This document shows, one piece after another, positions 38,401 to 52,500 of a DNA stretch of 64,000 bases. Within the stretch, counting starts at the first letter, position 1. Every line of letters begins with the position of its first letter. The stretch covers positions 11,521,021 through 11,585,020 of the forward strand of contig OX387602.1 of the NCBI GenBank assembly GCA_947568835.1, written 5' to 3'. Source of the stretch: Protonemura montana (Eukaryota; Arthropoda; Insecta; Plecoptera; Nemouridae). A program made the translations under genes and the position numbers. The notes under the pieces were generated by a model. It worked only from the letters and a program-made list of their open reading frames with translations, did no database searches and was not told the DNA's origin.

Positions 38401-40519
38401 TCATCAGCATAACTGTGGATTCTCCTTCTCCTGGATACAGTCGCCTTGGCGTGCTCAAATATCGAAGGCATTCTGCAAGAGTCTCGGGCCCTGATGTGTT
38501 CTGATACCCCAGTGTCAGCCTCACAAACTGCAAGGAAAAACACGTGACAATGAACAATGAAAAGTGAAAATTCAATAAAAGAAACCTGTCGATGTGTATT
38601 AAAACCCGTTGCCGCGCGTGCCAAAGCAATGATATCCTGGCCTCTCATTGGTCCACGTTTTTTTCAAGGTCATGTTATTTTAAACCGTTTGCTTTCGTGG
38701 AAAACATTTATTATTTCGCGGTAACCAGCGTAACACATTTTCCGGCCAGACTTGACGATATACACAGGTTAAAACCTAGAAGTTTCTCGCTATTGCAGGT
38801 GAATCGACGACAGGCGTAGCGAGAATAAGTTCCAGCACAATGACGATTTTATTTTGAAGAACAGGAAATAGTATGTTTAATTATTTTAAATGAAATGTGA
38901 CAGCAAATGATGTAACTGATATCGTAGTGTTTTAACCACGTTCACATCTCCTGGCCAGATTGGATAGAAAACACACTCACATTGTTCACGATGTCTTGCA
39001 GAGAATTTGACAAGCAAGCAGAGAAGTCTGGTCGATGCCAGACGGCAAGGTGGGTGTCTTGAAGTGTGCAACTCCTTGTAGCGTGTCCCAGGTAACCCGG
39101 TGGGCACCTCTCGATGGCCCGGAGGGAAGGGGCAGTCTCCGGCCAGTGGATGCCCAGTGAGAGATCGTCGGGGCAGAGAGCGATCACAGAGCTGTTGACT
39201 ACCTCTACTTGCACGTCCACGCTCTTGGTGGCTAGCCGCCCGTGGACCAGGCAGGTGTAAACAGCAGATTTCTGATGAAAGTGGAAATGAGAAGATTTTG
39301 GTGAGTACGCTTGGAGATAGGTCTGTGGGTAGTTAAATTATATGCTAATTTCGATGAATACCAAAATCACGTTAAACCTGAGTTCAAATCAAAAAGATAA
39401 CTTTCTTGAGAAAGAGAAATTACTTAAATGAAAGGTTTGGGTCGAGGAGTGGGTGGTTGTATGCTAATTTAGCTGAACACCAAATCGAAGTTTGCCTATC
39501 GCATAGCTAGTCTAAGTTGGTCTAGATGCTACCATAAAATAAATCAACTTTACAAAAAATAAAGCTCTTGAAAATCTAGCAACGAATTGAACCAACTTTT
39601 AACTCAGATTCCCTATTTTTAATACATTTTATGACATTTCTACCAGTTCTGTTCGGTTTCTTGGATCCCCTTGCCATGTCCATATTTCCCACCACATTCA
39701 AGTACTATATCATTAACATAATAACACAAGAGGTATAAGCTTGCATTGACGGCGTAGTTTTTCCGAGTTAATTTTGTGCCTGATTTGTCCTAGTTTCGGT
39801 ACTCTGAGTGGTGTCGTGCATACTCGAGCGTTGCGCGCAGAGAATCAGCGGTGACTAATTACTCGCATCTGGTAATGAATAATGCAACGAACTTCTTACT
39901 TGAGCGTTATAGATTTTGAGAATGCTGCCGCTAGGGGACAAGTCTTCCCACACCTCCTTCCCCGGTGCCATCTTGAACAACGCCTTGTTCTTAGTCCAGT
40001 TGTAGCCCAACTTCTCGTGTCGTCCATCTTTGGAAGACATGCACTTGATGTGGACGTTGCCTCCCTGGAAGAAACAAACGATGTTTCGCAATGCGACCCT
40101 CAGGAATTTAGAATTGCTGCAGTCGAGTTTTCATAAGCACCACCGTTTCAAAGCTAGACAAATTTTTGCAAACCAAAATCAAACATAGATTGGTGGTTGA
40201 AATTGGTGCTTATAATAAAAATAGGCACAATTCATTTACCACGGTAACACGATGTCTTATTGATATTCTCCGAGAAAATAGTAAAAAAAAAAACTCATTT
40301 CATCCATTTCATAACATATTCAGTAAAGTGTTATATTTTAATTTTGTATTCTATTTTTTTTTTTTAATGAACACTCTATTTCTGGTTTTATTTGCAAAAT
40401 AGAAAAGCGCATACTTGTAAAAGTTTAATGTTTACGTTTTAAAATATCTTCACCTAGCTGTTCATATCAACAGAATAGAACCAACATTATTTAACTGCTA
40501 CCTTCCTACTTTCCCATCA

Positions 40520-40564
<45 letters not shown>

Positions 40565-43500
40565 AGACGTTTTCAGCAACACTTTGCGCTCACCCTTTCC
40601 AACGTAACGCTCATCGGCGACACCGCAACTACCGGCCTCGTCCACACCTCGAGTCGTAAAGACTTGCATTGCTGCATGCCCCAGTCAACCACCTGACAGG
40701 TATACAGTCCCTCATCCAGCTTGGACGCGTGGCTGATGCCCAGGATCGCAGTATACTGATCCTGGGAATTCATCGGCTCCAGCTCGCTCCACATGGATCT
40801 GAAACCACACAAACGTAGGGGTACTTCAGATGATGGAAAAATAGTTTTGTCTTTTCCACTATGAGCCAGTAAGGGTGGTATAGAAGAAATGGTCATGGGG
40901 TAAGCGTTATTTACGATGTCTCCAAGTACGGCGGAATTGGGAATGGCAGACAGTAATGAGAACTCGAATAGAAATGTGTTCATTAGAGAATTCAAATGAA
41001 AGGATCTGAAGGATCGAAACGAGTTTTTTTTTTGCAGTCAGAAATTTCAATAAAATTCCAGTGAACTGAAATTAAATGAGATGCAATGGAGTGATTACAA
41101 AATATATCTCCTTTCTGTTCAACAGTAAAAAAAATAAAAATTTTGTCGAAGAGACAATCGGAGAAGCAATAAAGTGTTACGTCGAGCGTCTGGCAATTTC
41201 CCGACAAAAACAGTAGACGGGAAATAGTATTCCTGGCTTTCGCATGCATTTTGTTTGAAGTATTGACAGATGCAGAGTAGCGAATGCATTGCAAGAAAAC
41301 ATTACCTCATTGCCTTCGTTTCGTTGATGTACACCCCGTCCTTGTACCACTGAAACGTCATGTAAGACGACCCCTGGGCGATGCAAGAGAGAATGAACTC
41401 GTCATCTTCAAGGATGACGGCCTCGTCTTGGTTCACCCGCACCCTCTAGCGGCGAACGGAAACGACAATTAGTTTCTGACGTTTTTAGAAAGTTTCAGGT
41501 TTTTAGATTTACTCCGTATTTTAAAACTAATTTCGTATATCCAAACAAAATTCTATTATACACACTGTCAAAACATGATTTTATAATTATGGCCTAAGGC
41601 TTTAGAGAAAGATCCTGCACAGCTACAGCAAAAACCTTACAATGGCGTCTTCTACTCTCTTTTCAAAAACATGCTTTCCCATCCTAAGAGAATATTATTT
41701 TAATGTTGCTGTACAGACGGCTCTGTGCGGTGTATGCAAATAAACTTGACTTTGAAAAATTAAGCCACTAAAGTTAATTTTTAATGAACCGTGAGTTAAT
41801 TGAAGTGCAGACAGACACCGAGGAACGTGCGCAAGCCGAAAATGTAATAGCGTATGTGGTTGCCATGATCGTTCACATGTACACAATAATCACTAGAAGC
41901 ACTGTATTTTATGCAGAGCACACACTCGCCTTCTCAGTGCTCGACTCCTAATTAATGTAAGTCTAAACCAGAAATGCTCCGACTGGCCTATGGTTAAGTT
42001 AGGGTAACAATGGAGCGGTGTGACCCTTCTGTTAAAACCACACTAGTTGTCTTACACCCAGAACATAACAGAAAGAAACGAATTGTGTGTTATCATTTAC
42101 GCATGTGGTAGTCATCGAAGTCATAGATGATGATTGAGATAATGATCACAATTGGGTTTTAGGATGTATCATTGAATTAATAATGTAATTAGAAGGCTGT
42201 CTTTAATGTTAAGCTTCTGCTGAGCAAACGAGCTGACAGGGTAGGTGCCACCGACGGTGATTGCAAGCGTCTTTTTTACAGACATCCACAATCAAAGAAT
42301 TACACTTTAAAATATCGATAGATGTGTACCAATCGTTGAGAACTTGAGGCACCTTTAATGAAGATTAATTAAGTGTAAACCAGCCTCAAATGCGAGTTAT
42401 CTGTGAGAAAACACGAAAGAAAATTGTTTAACACTCTAGACGACAGTGAATCAACTAAGTAGCATCCTGCATTTTTATAGGTAAAGTATGGCGGCCATTT
42501 TTCGCTAAGACATGTTTAGTTTATCCACACGGTTTAGCCATACCAACAACCCCACCAACCCTACTGTACTCAAGCGAGTAGATGCTCTCCTCGAGTAGGA
42601 AGTAAAGCAAGCTTTAGTGAACTAACCTGGAGAAGAAGCGTAGGTTCCTGCTTGAACGCCAAGTGGGTGGTGACCAGAGAAAGGTTGCCAATGCGGCCGC
42701 GCTCCACCAATCTGTTCAGAGCATCGCGCACTTTGCCGCCGTCCTTCTTGCCGCTGAAGAAATGGAATGTCACCTCAGCGCCGGGGCTAAATCAAAGAAC
42801 GTTTGATTTATTGCGAGAGATAGTGGAAAGCACGTTCACTACTTATCGCGGGGTGAACTACAGGAACACGTGTCCGAGTTATGGGCTGATAAAACCAGTG
42901 GATTGATCCGGAAGTTTCACCGACGTCTACAAACAAACAAGCGTGTAGAAAGTCTTTTTTTTTTTGTACGAGGGGAATCTTGAGAAACCAATTTGGTTAG
43001 CGTCCTATGTAGGTGCATGAAACTGGCATTTAAAAGATTATTGGCGGAGCGATTTCTAATGTGGTTGGTCCTGAATATCTATTATAAGATTGTGATCATA
43101 AATATCTTCCTAGTATGCAGAAAATGGAGATATAACTTACGTAATATTAAGAACTCGCAGTTCTTCCATTCTTGAGAGATTGAAACTTCTCAAAAATCTT
43201 CCAATCTAAAAAAAAATGAGAAAAACTTTCAGATGTGAATAAGAAAAAAATGCAAATATTGTGATGAGTTTCGCTCCTCAAAGTTATTAAATGGGAAACT
43301 GGGTTAATATGTTTTCTGCTCGACTAGACGGTTAGCAGGTAATTCGAATCGCTCAAATTCCGTGTGGGAGTTTCACCTCTGCTGCTCGAAAAACCGCCGC
43401 GCCGCGCCGCAGTCTTGTTCGCGAAGCGCCGGCACATCTTATCCGCCATCCAGTTTCCCATCCATAATAAGGTACAGATCGTCTGATCTCGGCATACTTT

Positions 43501-46500
43501 ACATATACGACTCGCCTCGCTTGCAAGGAGCTAGCAAGAAAACTCATCGGATTCTTTTAATCTCCACACACTTACACACACATTCTCACATTCTTGAGAA
43601 GAGCATACTAAAGTAACGAAAGACGAAAAAAAAAAAGAGGCGATTTTTCATTATTCAGTAGGAAAGTGCAATCTAATTTTATATTACAGTGAAGGATAAA
43701 TGTAGCAGAAGGTTTTTCGTGTATCCTACGCTGGGAAACGCGTGTTATTTTACATGTGAAACTGATCGAAAGTGGGTAAACGTCAAGTCGATGTCAGTTC
43801 AAAAGATCGAGGAGCTATGCCAATAAGATTAAAGATAGGCCAAGCCAAAATACGTTTAATATGTGCTACAGAGAAGACTCGAAATTTTAGAAAGCTATTT
43901 CGTTTCAAGAAATTGATGATCACCCGAAGCGAGAAAAACTTCCATCGAACTGCGAAAAAAAAACAGTAGAAGAGTAATCAAATTAATACACGAGACAATT
44001 GAAGGAAAGACAATGAAGAAACGGAATAACAACGAACGCTAGAGTGAAGTGAATGAATTAAACGGCGAAACCGAGAGAATAGCAGGGAATGAACAGCAAG
44101 CATGGTAGCAGGAAGGAAGCGGAGTGCAGTAACTCATGGGAAAAGACAAACGGCCAACTGGAATAGCAAAGCGTGGTGCAAGTTTCGAGATAAGCTGCGC
44201 GATGCTAGTTTTCTATTCATAAGGAAACTGAAAGCAGCGAGACTATATTAAAGCATAGCCCGCAGGCGAAAGAGTACACAACTTCAAGACGTCGTGGCTT
44301 GATTATCATCATTATTATATTAATGTGACTTTGAGTTTAATAGTTTTTGAGCTTTGAAGTTCTGTGAGATAATAAACAGCAACTTGAGAATTAAGCAATT
44401 TTAAACGCGAGGATCCGAATTAGGTTCTGTTGACAAATCTAATTGAATCAATGCGCATGCGCGCTTTGAAGCTGGCTCGAGGGCTAGGATGGGGTGGGGG
44501 GTCGTGCTCTCGACCCTATAATCCGTTATACGATGTCCCTCCTTGGGCTGCGAAAGATGCTGCTGCAGACTTGTTTATTATTTTATCACGTTTGAAGGAA
44601 GCCGTCGCCATTTGAATCCGAAATCGTAGCACGTCGTCCGATATAAGTCCACGGGCCGGTCCTCCACGGGGTCTGGATCTCGCTAGAAATGACACATTCG
44701 GAGGAATCTGGGTAGCGTGAAATGGGGTAGAGTCAAGACACTCAAAGACGATTTCTGCATTCAAGTTTCGCTCAACGACACCCTCGCGGATAATAGTAAA
44801 ATAATATTTCTTCCCATAACCTGTACAAATTGTCCTACAGATATTATAAACTATGCTTTATGAAGCACTTCCAGTAAAATTGCGAGAAATGCCGCTGCAA
44901 GCGCTGGTGTGAGTATGCTAATATATTCAAATAATATTCCAGAGAATACGCAATGCGAATGAGCACACATGTTTCAGACAAATGAAAAGATGAGGAAAAT
45001 TATGCAAGCGATAAATACATAATTGTGTATTGTGTCAGTGTGCCCTTTTGTATACATTCTGCAGCAGCGTAGAGCTATAACAGACCCGCTCGACTGCTGA
45101 AAATGCATAAAGCGTAACGAAATTCGCAGCTCTAGCATTCTGTTCTACCGAAAACTAAGTTAAAGAACACGACTTCATGGGCTCAAAAGAGTTGAATACT
45201 TTTAAATAATATTAACGAACCATATTACGCGAAAATTTTCCCATTTTACGTAAAACGATCTCGCACGGCGTCCACGCACGTTTGAAGACGAATTTTCCAT
45301 TTTCTGCTTAAAGCAAGTAGGAAAATAAGGAGCCGAGCGAACGTTGATAGAACAAAATAAATTATATGCGCCAGCGTCGCTTTGCCTGCTTCTCGAGAGC
45401 GCAACGCTGCAAGGAGAGCGCTGCACGTATAGGTGCGAGATGGGGTGTCAAGTTACTTCAGCGAGTAGGGGTGTTCTGCCGAGCTCGAATTGAGACCAAA
45501 CTGCAGAGAGATTGATGTTGCTGCGTGGCTTAACAGCAATAATTTACTTGTTTCTCTCGCGAAGAATTACTATGCGAGATTCCTTGCTCGTCTTTGCCTG
45601 GTATTGCACCGTGGGATGAAAGGGGTTGCCCGTGGTATCTCATCTGACACATGACAGCCAACATGTTTATACGAAAGAGAAGGATGCTATGCCCCGATGT
45701 GAAGCGGATATTAAATTGGATTAAAAACGCGGCGGAATATTTTCGTACTGAAAATTCTCGATTAAGGAAACGGAAAAAATAAAGTATCGTTTGAGTTTAC
45801 GACCACGCTTATGTGCCTATGTCGGCAAATTTTCCGAGCGTTTTAACGAGTACATAGACAAACACACATTCGTAAACAGCTTAAGTGTCAGCTTTAGTTA
45901 CATACATGGAAAGTTAAAACACGAAAAATAACAATCACGTGCAAGAAAAAATACATTTTAGGCTACGACATCAACACCGAACATCTTTTTGAGCAATGCT
46001 GTTTTCTTCCTAAACAGCTTTAATAAATCCCAATGTCTTCCAGTTTCAAGATAGATCATTCATGCCAGAAAGTCGTGCTGCAATCCCAAGCGTTATTTAA
46101 AGCGATGCTCCCCTAAACATTAAAATCCCATTGGACCCGGCACCTCCACCAAACTTCCAGCACGCCTTGCGTCTTGCCTACACCAAAACGACTCCAGTTT
46201 CCCTGTTGTAAGGCTTCAACTAGCAAAGAAAATGCTCGGCGTCTTCGTTACATGGGAGATAATCTTATCTTGGGAGCACCACGAGTCATTGTTACAACGC
46301 TGCCATTCAATTTCCAAGCCTTATTGTTCTTCGCTATAAATACATTAGCAAAGTAACTGATATCGTTTAGCGCTTATTTCTAAGGGGTGCTAGCCGGTCA
46401 GCGTAATTAGTTCTAACAAAAATGTGTGCTCAAAATTCAAAACTGACCGTGGCAACGGGGAAAACGGTTCGTCAATAAGTTAGCTGCTCGATGGCCGCTG

Positions 46501-49500
46501 AGCATTTTGTAATTACAGCTGTTACTCATTACATGCGGATGTAGGGGTTGAGGGAGGGCGTTGAATAGACGCTTGCAGCAGGCGCTTAATGAACTCATTG
46601 TAAATTAACACACCAAGGTTTTCACTCCCAATTTGTTTCAGAGGAGCGGGCGTCGGCAGGCATCAGTATTGCCGTCGCCGACTGCAAAGGGCGTCTCTTT
46701 ATAACGCGTCCGTGGTTTGGGCTAACAGATGCCTACACTTGGTTGCGTATTCGCTGCCGCCGCATCCCGTTCGAAGCTTGATATGGCGGCAAGTTACGGC
46801 GCGTGAGTTGACAAATAGAACTGTTATTTTGAAAGATGGCCTCTCTATATACCTGTTGAATAATCCGTTTTATAGGTTCGATGCCCGCGGGATGGCCAAG
46901 CGAAGACGTGGAAAACAAGTTACGAACAAATTAAGATTGTCTCGGATGTTGTTTTAACACTTTCGCACTTTATCGTGGAATTCTGCAGGCGTGCCGAATT
47001 TTTCACGTGCAGGAGATAAACGCAAAGTTTATAATTTGAAGTGTTTTTAAAGAAAAATGTAAAACAGTGCCATTTTCGCAAGCTTGAATCTCCAAAGCGG
47101 ATTTGTACGTTCAAGAGGGGTGATAAAAGTTATCAGAAAATGAACGTGAGAACCACGGGCGGGTAAAAGGCAAATATGGAGTGGTTAAGTATATATCTAT
47201 CTATAGTATAGTATATCTCAACAAGAAAATCTATGCGAAATGGTTAAACCCTCACCGGCGAGAAATCGCCCAAGCTTGAACTTGCACAGTAGAGCAAACA
47301 GCACTTGCAGGCGTGGTTCAGACCACTTTGCCGACAGGTTAAGGTTAGGTTGTGCTTGCAGCCTAGCATGCAGTAACCCAGTGGCACAGAGCGAGCAATT
47401 AACCCAAGTTTGTAGTTCACCTGTTTGTGGAGTGTATTCTCCAGCGACCAGGACGGCTGCCCGCTGCTGGAAATGCTGTCTCGCAGCGCGGTCAGGTTAG
47501 CCAAACGGACCGTGCCCTCGTAGCGCGCTCGGTCTAGAAAGCACAACACGAATTCGAATCACTCACTTGTCCTGGGAAACTCTATCGCACGTTATCGGCC
47601 ATGTGAGTGCATTTCACGTGGCCGATGATGAACGTGGCAGATTCCGTGCGGAAAACCGCGGGGATCCGTGGTCAGACGTTTAATGCAGGCAATTTTGAAG
47701 TATAAAACAATGCCAGTATTTACGCTTAAAGCTGATAACCATTTTATTGTTGTCGGGATTTAAGTTTTGTTAAAACAGTGGCATACTCTTATCTGATTAA
47801 AGATGGATTTAAAGGACAAGGATGATAAATGACAAATCCATGTAAAGTAATAATGGGGGTGAGCTGGTACCGTTGTGAATCATGTAGATAAACTATTGTC
47901 ATTCACTGGTTGCTACTTTCATTATCATGCTCCCCTCGCTACATACTTCCCATTAGTACTGACAATAGAACAAAACACGCAAGCCACTGAGAAAATTAGA
48001 CATTTCCTCTGTAATACAATGCAACTATCATCTATCTATTAATTAGTCTACATTTGAGTTGACTCCTAAATTGGCTGGAAAGTGTGGTATGGGTTGATCC
48101 GCCGCGATAGCGCCGCAGCCTGCGCCGTTGATTTATGTCGCAAACGGAGGCCAGTGAATCAAACGGAACACCATTTCGCCATGTGACATTCTCGTGTCAA
48201 ATGATGATAAAAATACTAATATTACATCGCCATGTTTAATCCGCTTTATGCGTAAATAATCAATAACATTGAATCCATTATGAGCTGTAATGAGCAGTCG
48301 GGAATTATATTAGTTTAGATGTTTGATCCCATTACAACTAATTGGGATACAATCATTAGCAACGATTATTAGTGGGAACACGAGGCTGGGCGAACTATGT
48401 TGTAAATGTGCCAGCGGTGTTCAATAATAAAACTTCATAATATATGTTCGTCATCGATCATGGTGGCGTAAATATTTGGTAGCTGTTTGGGATTGATAAA
48501 AAATTACATAGGTTTTTGCGAGCGTCCAATCAAGTCGGCGAGTAAACCATGAATAATTCCACCTGCATTTGATCGGGATTCGAGAGATCGTCAAAGGTTA
48601 TCGGCAATACGCTGTAACTCTCCCAACAAATCCTACCCATAATTCTCGTCAAAACATTTCACCGGCTTATTTTCGTTTACAAAGCTCGCCCTATGCAGCC
48701 TGGTTCCGATTCAAATAATTGAAGCTGTTTACAAATATCCTGCCATTGATTCCATGACTCAAAAACTAACGTTTTTAAATCAATGAGCCCGGAGGTAAGC
48801 ACCTATAGATTTCCGTCAATGGACCTGTAATTATGTTCACGTCAGAGCGTTGATTCATTTTCAGTCAACGTCCTTTGCTCTAGTCACACGGAAAAACCTT
48901 CCAAGAGTTTTCATTTCACGCTGTCAAACGGTACCCAAGGGTTTACGTGGCAGGTCTTTATATTTCCCTCCTCGTTTTCTGATCAGCCAACACTTTGCAG
49001 TGACAGCTACCCATAAAGTATTTGCTTTCGTTTTTCTTTTCCCCAATAGCTCGGTGATAAATTCCACAAAATTGTGTACCGTATCCAAGAAACTTTCTTT
49101 TTTGTAATCAATCAATAGACATACGGCAAATCTCAGTCCGTATGTTGTGTTTAAAAGCTGGAACCTGGGATCGTGGTCGCACACAGGTGGTTAGCAGCGA
49201 GGAAGACGCCGTTAAACTGTGCCAGAACGCCGCGTCAAATTGTGTGAAAAGAGAAAATACAATGGAGGTTAAAGTGTTTTCTGTGTTATATCGCGAATAG
49301 AAGTTACCCGAGAGGTTAGTAGTGTATCTATCTGAAGCTTCGACGCCGCGACGCCCTGCGCTCGGCGTTGGCGTCGGCGCTTTGCCTGCTCTCTAGGGGA
49401 ACGAAACTTTTCAGGCTAAGATAGCAAAAGTTTCTAGAAGAGCTTTTACGAATACGTGAGAAATAAAAACGTATACAGAATAAAAGGGCGGACACTCAAA

Positions 49501-52500
49501 GTATCAACTCGATTATCAATACCTTTCAGATTGTTTTTTTAACAACAGAACGACCGATGCAATATTTATCAGTGCATTAATGTAAGGAAAGCTTTACTGC
49601 GCTCGAATTGAAGAAAACTGTGTCGTGCTAGAGGGTCGAGATGCAAATAACAACCAGGTAGTGGTGAAATGGAACGAGAATTCAAAATATCCTTGGTTGG
49701 GCTGTTTGATGGTATGATTTTTTCAAGTGACGAAAAACTCCTTCCCAAGTAGCATCCGATTAATAATTAAGCCTTTGGCAAGCTGACTTAAAATCCGGGT
49801 TGCAAATTGTTTTTGTCGGTCTTCGCTGGAATAACCGCAACTCAAGTTCCGTCCAACTATGTGCCCAAAAGCGCTTTATATTGTTGTTACACACCCAGGC
49901 CGTGAGCTCAAATTAATATTAACATTGTTGTTCGCAATGTTGCAGTCGGAAATCAGTGAGGTCAAAACGATGAAGTTCATTTAAAATGCACATTTCCAAG
50001 CACTATTAATAGTGATATCTAACTTATTAAAAGCATGGACACAATGTAAAATGCACAATCAATCTAATGAATCAATCAATGTTATGACTGTCAAAGTTGT
50101 AATACCGTGTCAATGTCTCATTTATTTTAAGCCATTAACCCGTTTTTTATGGTAATGCGAAAATTTTGACCTAGTTTTTGGAGATACTTGAAGAAAAAAA
50201 ATGTAGCATGTCCTAAATTCAGCATGTCGGGAACAATATTTCATCATTATCGCAGCGCAATGATCAAAACATAGAATTTTCGTTCGACAATTCCGATGTT
50301 AAGCGCTTGGATTTTTTCAGCTAATATCCTCGAATAATATTTATGTACGCTATTTTCGTAATCATTGTAATGGATTGGCAAAATTCGAGCTTCATAAAAT
50401 GAATAACGGTAATGAAATGCAGACTTAATGGTTGGCAGCATCTGCTAGCGATCGTGGCACCAAGCGTCATTTTGACCTACTCCACGGGGATATATATATA
50501 CCAACCAATATAAAATACCCCAGCTAATCTTATCAAACTACTTTCCAAGCTTTTTGCCCGCCAGACTTGACATGTAGAGTGCATGAAAGAATTTTCGTTC
50601 GCGTTTTTCAGCCGGCAGCAAAGTTTGGTCGGTGATGTCAAAGGGTTTTGTATGTCGATGGCGTCCTCATTTCTAAATTGTCACTCGCGGGGAGTCAAAG
50701 CCAGAACCAGGAAAATATAGCATATTGCTTTGGCACTGACGATGACGCTGGCACAAACTTACCTCAGAATTGAATGGATAAACTTTCTGCATAAGAGAAT
50801 AAGTGATGTGATAAGATTCCGCGTCGCAATACTTTCAAACTCGACCATCGACGTCACACAAATATGGCTGCGAGTTTGCATAACTTTGAATCAGCTCGAT
50901 AATAAGGAAAACTATTTCTAGCGAATCTGAAGATTAATTTCGCAAGTTTTTTAATCTGTCTCCAACAGAACGATACAAAAGACCTGTTTTCTCATACGGA
51001 CATTGGAAAACGCAAAAACACGGTACAATATTACCGATATTGCGACTTCTTTCCAACATAATCAGAAAACCGATCTAAACACGACTGTGATATCCCAACG
51101 TAATGCCACACAACATCTGCAGACATTCCGCATGCAAATTCCAATACATATTACTTCTACGTCTGAATTCCCACCTCAGGTCCGCCCAACAACTGCACCC
51201 AAGATATCGCGTCCCAGTGTCCCGTACGCACAGCACAGCTATGATAATTGGTAAGTGGACCCGGGGTAAGTCTAGTATCTAGTGGCGACGGCCCTAACGA
51301 CTCTTTTACGCCATTAATTAGTGGCTCTGGTTTGCCGAGACGGGGGGCGATCGCCAATGCCAACCGCCGGGGCAAGAAAACAAACGCATCGGAGTCTGCG
51401 CAAATGGCGAAAGAGCCCCGCGATAGCGTAGCGACTCCCCTCGGACCCCCACGATACCAGCAGTAGGGTTAGAAGGGGCAACAGCAACAACAGCAGCCAG
51501 CGTATGAGTAATAGACCGTGCACAACCGGCAAGATAACACAAAAGTTTCTTGAATTAACACCTTAAAAAGAAGCAATTAGAAGGGCGAGCCGAGGAGGAA
51601 TGAACAGAATGGTATAAAAGAAACTAATTAAACAGTGTAAAAGGTGTGCGTGAGACGAGGTTAAAGAGCCATTTAGACACGTTTTACCGAGCATGTTAAG
51701 GTGTTAGATAAGCAGTTTAAGATGTAAGAGCAGACTGAAGAACACAATTAATTGCAGTCATTGCAGCTCACACGAATATTCCAATGTATTATATTTGACA
51801 AGATTCGAGGGAACCCATCCAAATGAAGTCTAGTGTAACTTTTTGATGAAAAGTTAGTTAGAATGAAACAGAGCTCGCTCTATCTGTGACTTGAACGTAT
51901 ATATATATATATAACTGTAGCCGACGCCGACGCTGACGCCAACGTCGGGGCCAGCGTCGTATTGCGCCTAATTAGCTATCTTAGCATGCCCGACTGCCGT
52001 ACATATACGCAGCGTCTGTGTTTAGTGTTTAACTTCTCGCAAAAGTGAAGGAAACTAGCCGAGGGTGTTATACGCCGCAGAATTTACACAACTATAATAA
52101 AGCCCGAAAGACTGAGGGATGAAACCTCTAAAAATTTCCCGTCATTGAGACAAACTTCTTAGATAGGAAACTTTAGGCAGCTTAACAATGAGGGGTAAAA
52201 AAAAGAGTACGAAATCTTCCGAGGTGCAAAACTGAAGATGAGGTGGGCGTTCACGATTCGAACAATTTCCTAGTGGTCATGAATTTAAACTCATGCCCTC
52301 GCATAATTAAATTCGTTTTTAATTGATTCCGTTTCTTCCTGCTGAAGATGGGGACATCAAGTCTACCTCTAAAAGGTCGGTCGCTCTAATTTGCCTTTCA
52401 GCTGCTCGAAGGGCGTCGCTTAGGGTGGCGCAGATTTCTCCTTTGCCAAACTGGGCGAGAGCAAACGACGTCGACACCGAAGTCGCTGCATGCTAACTGC

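Noticed and set aside
36506-38648. Overlapping minus-strand frames beside the 7TM and GAIN exons
   Set aside because: Alternative frames of the same exons; splice phases select a single one.
48924-49184. 86-codon minus-strand frame in a receptor intron
   Set aside because: Reads somewhat protein-like but has no start, splice sites or family resemblance.
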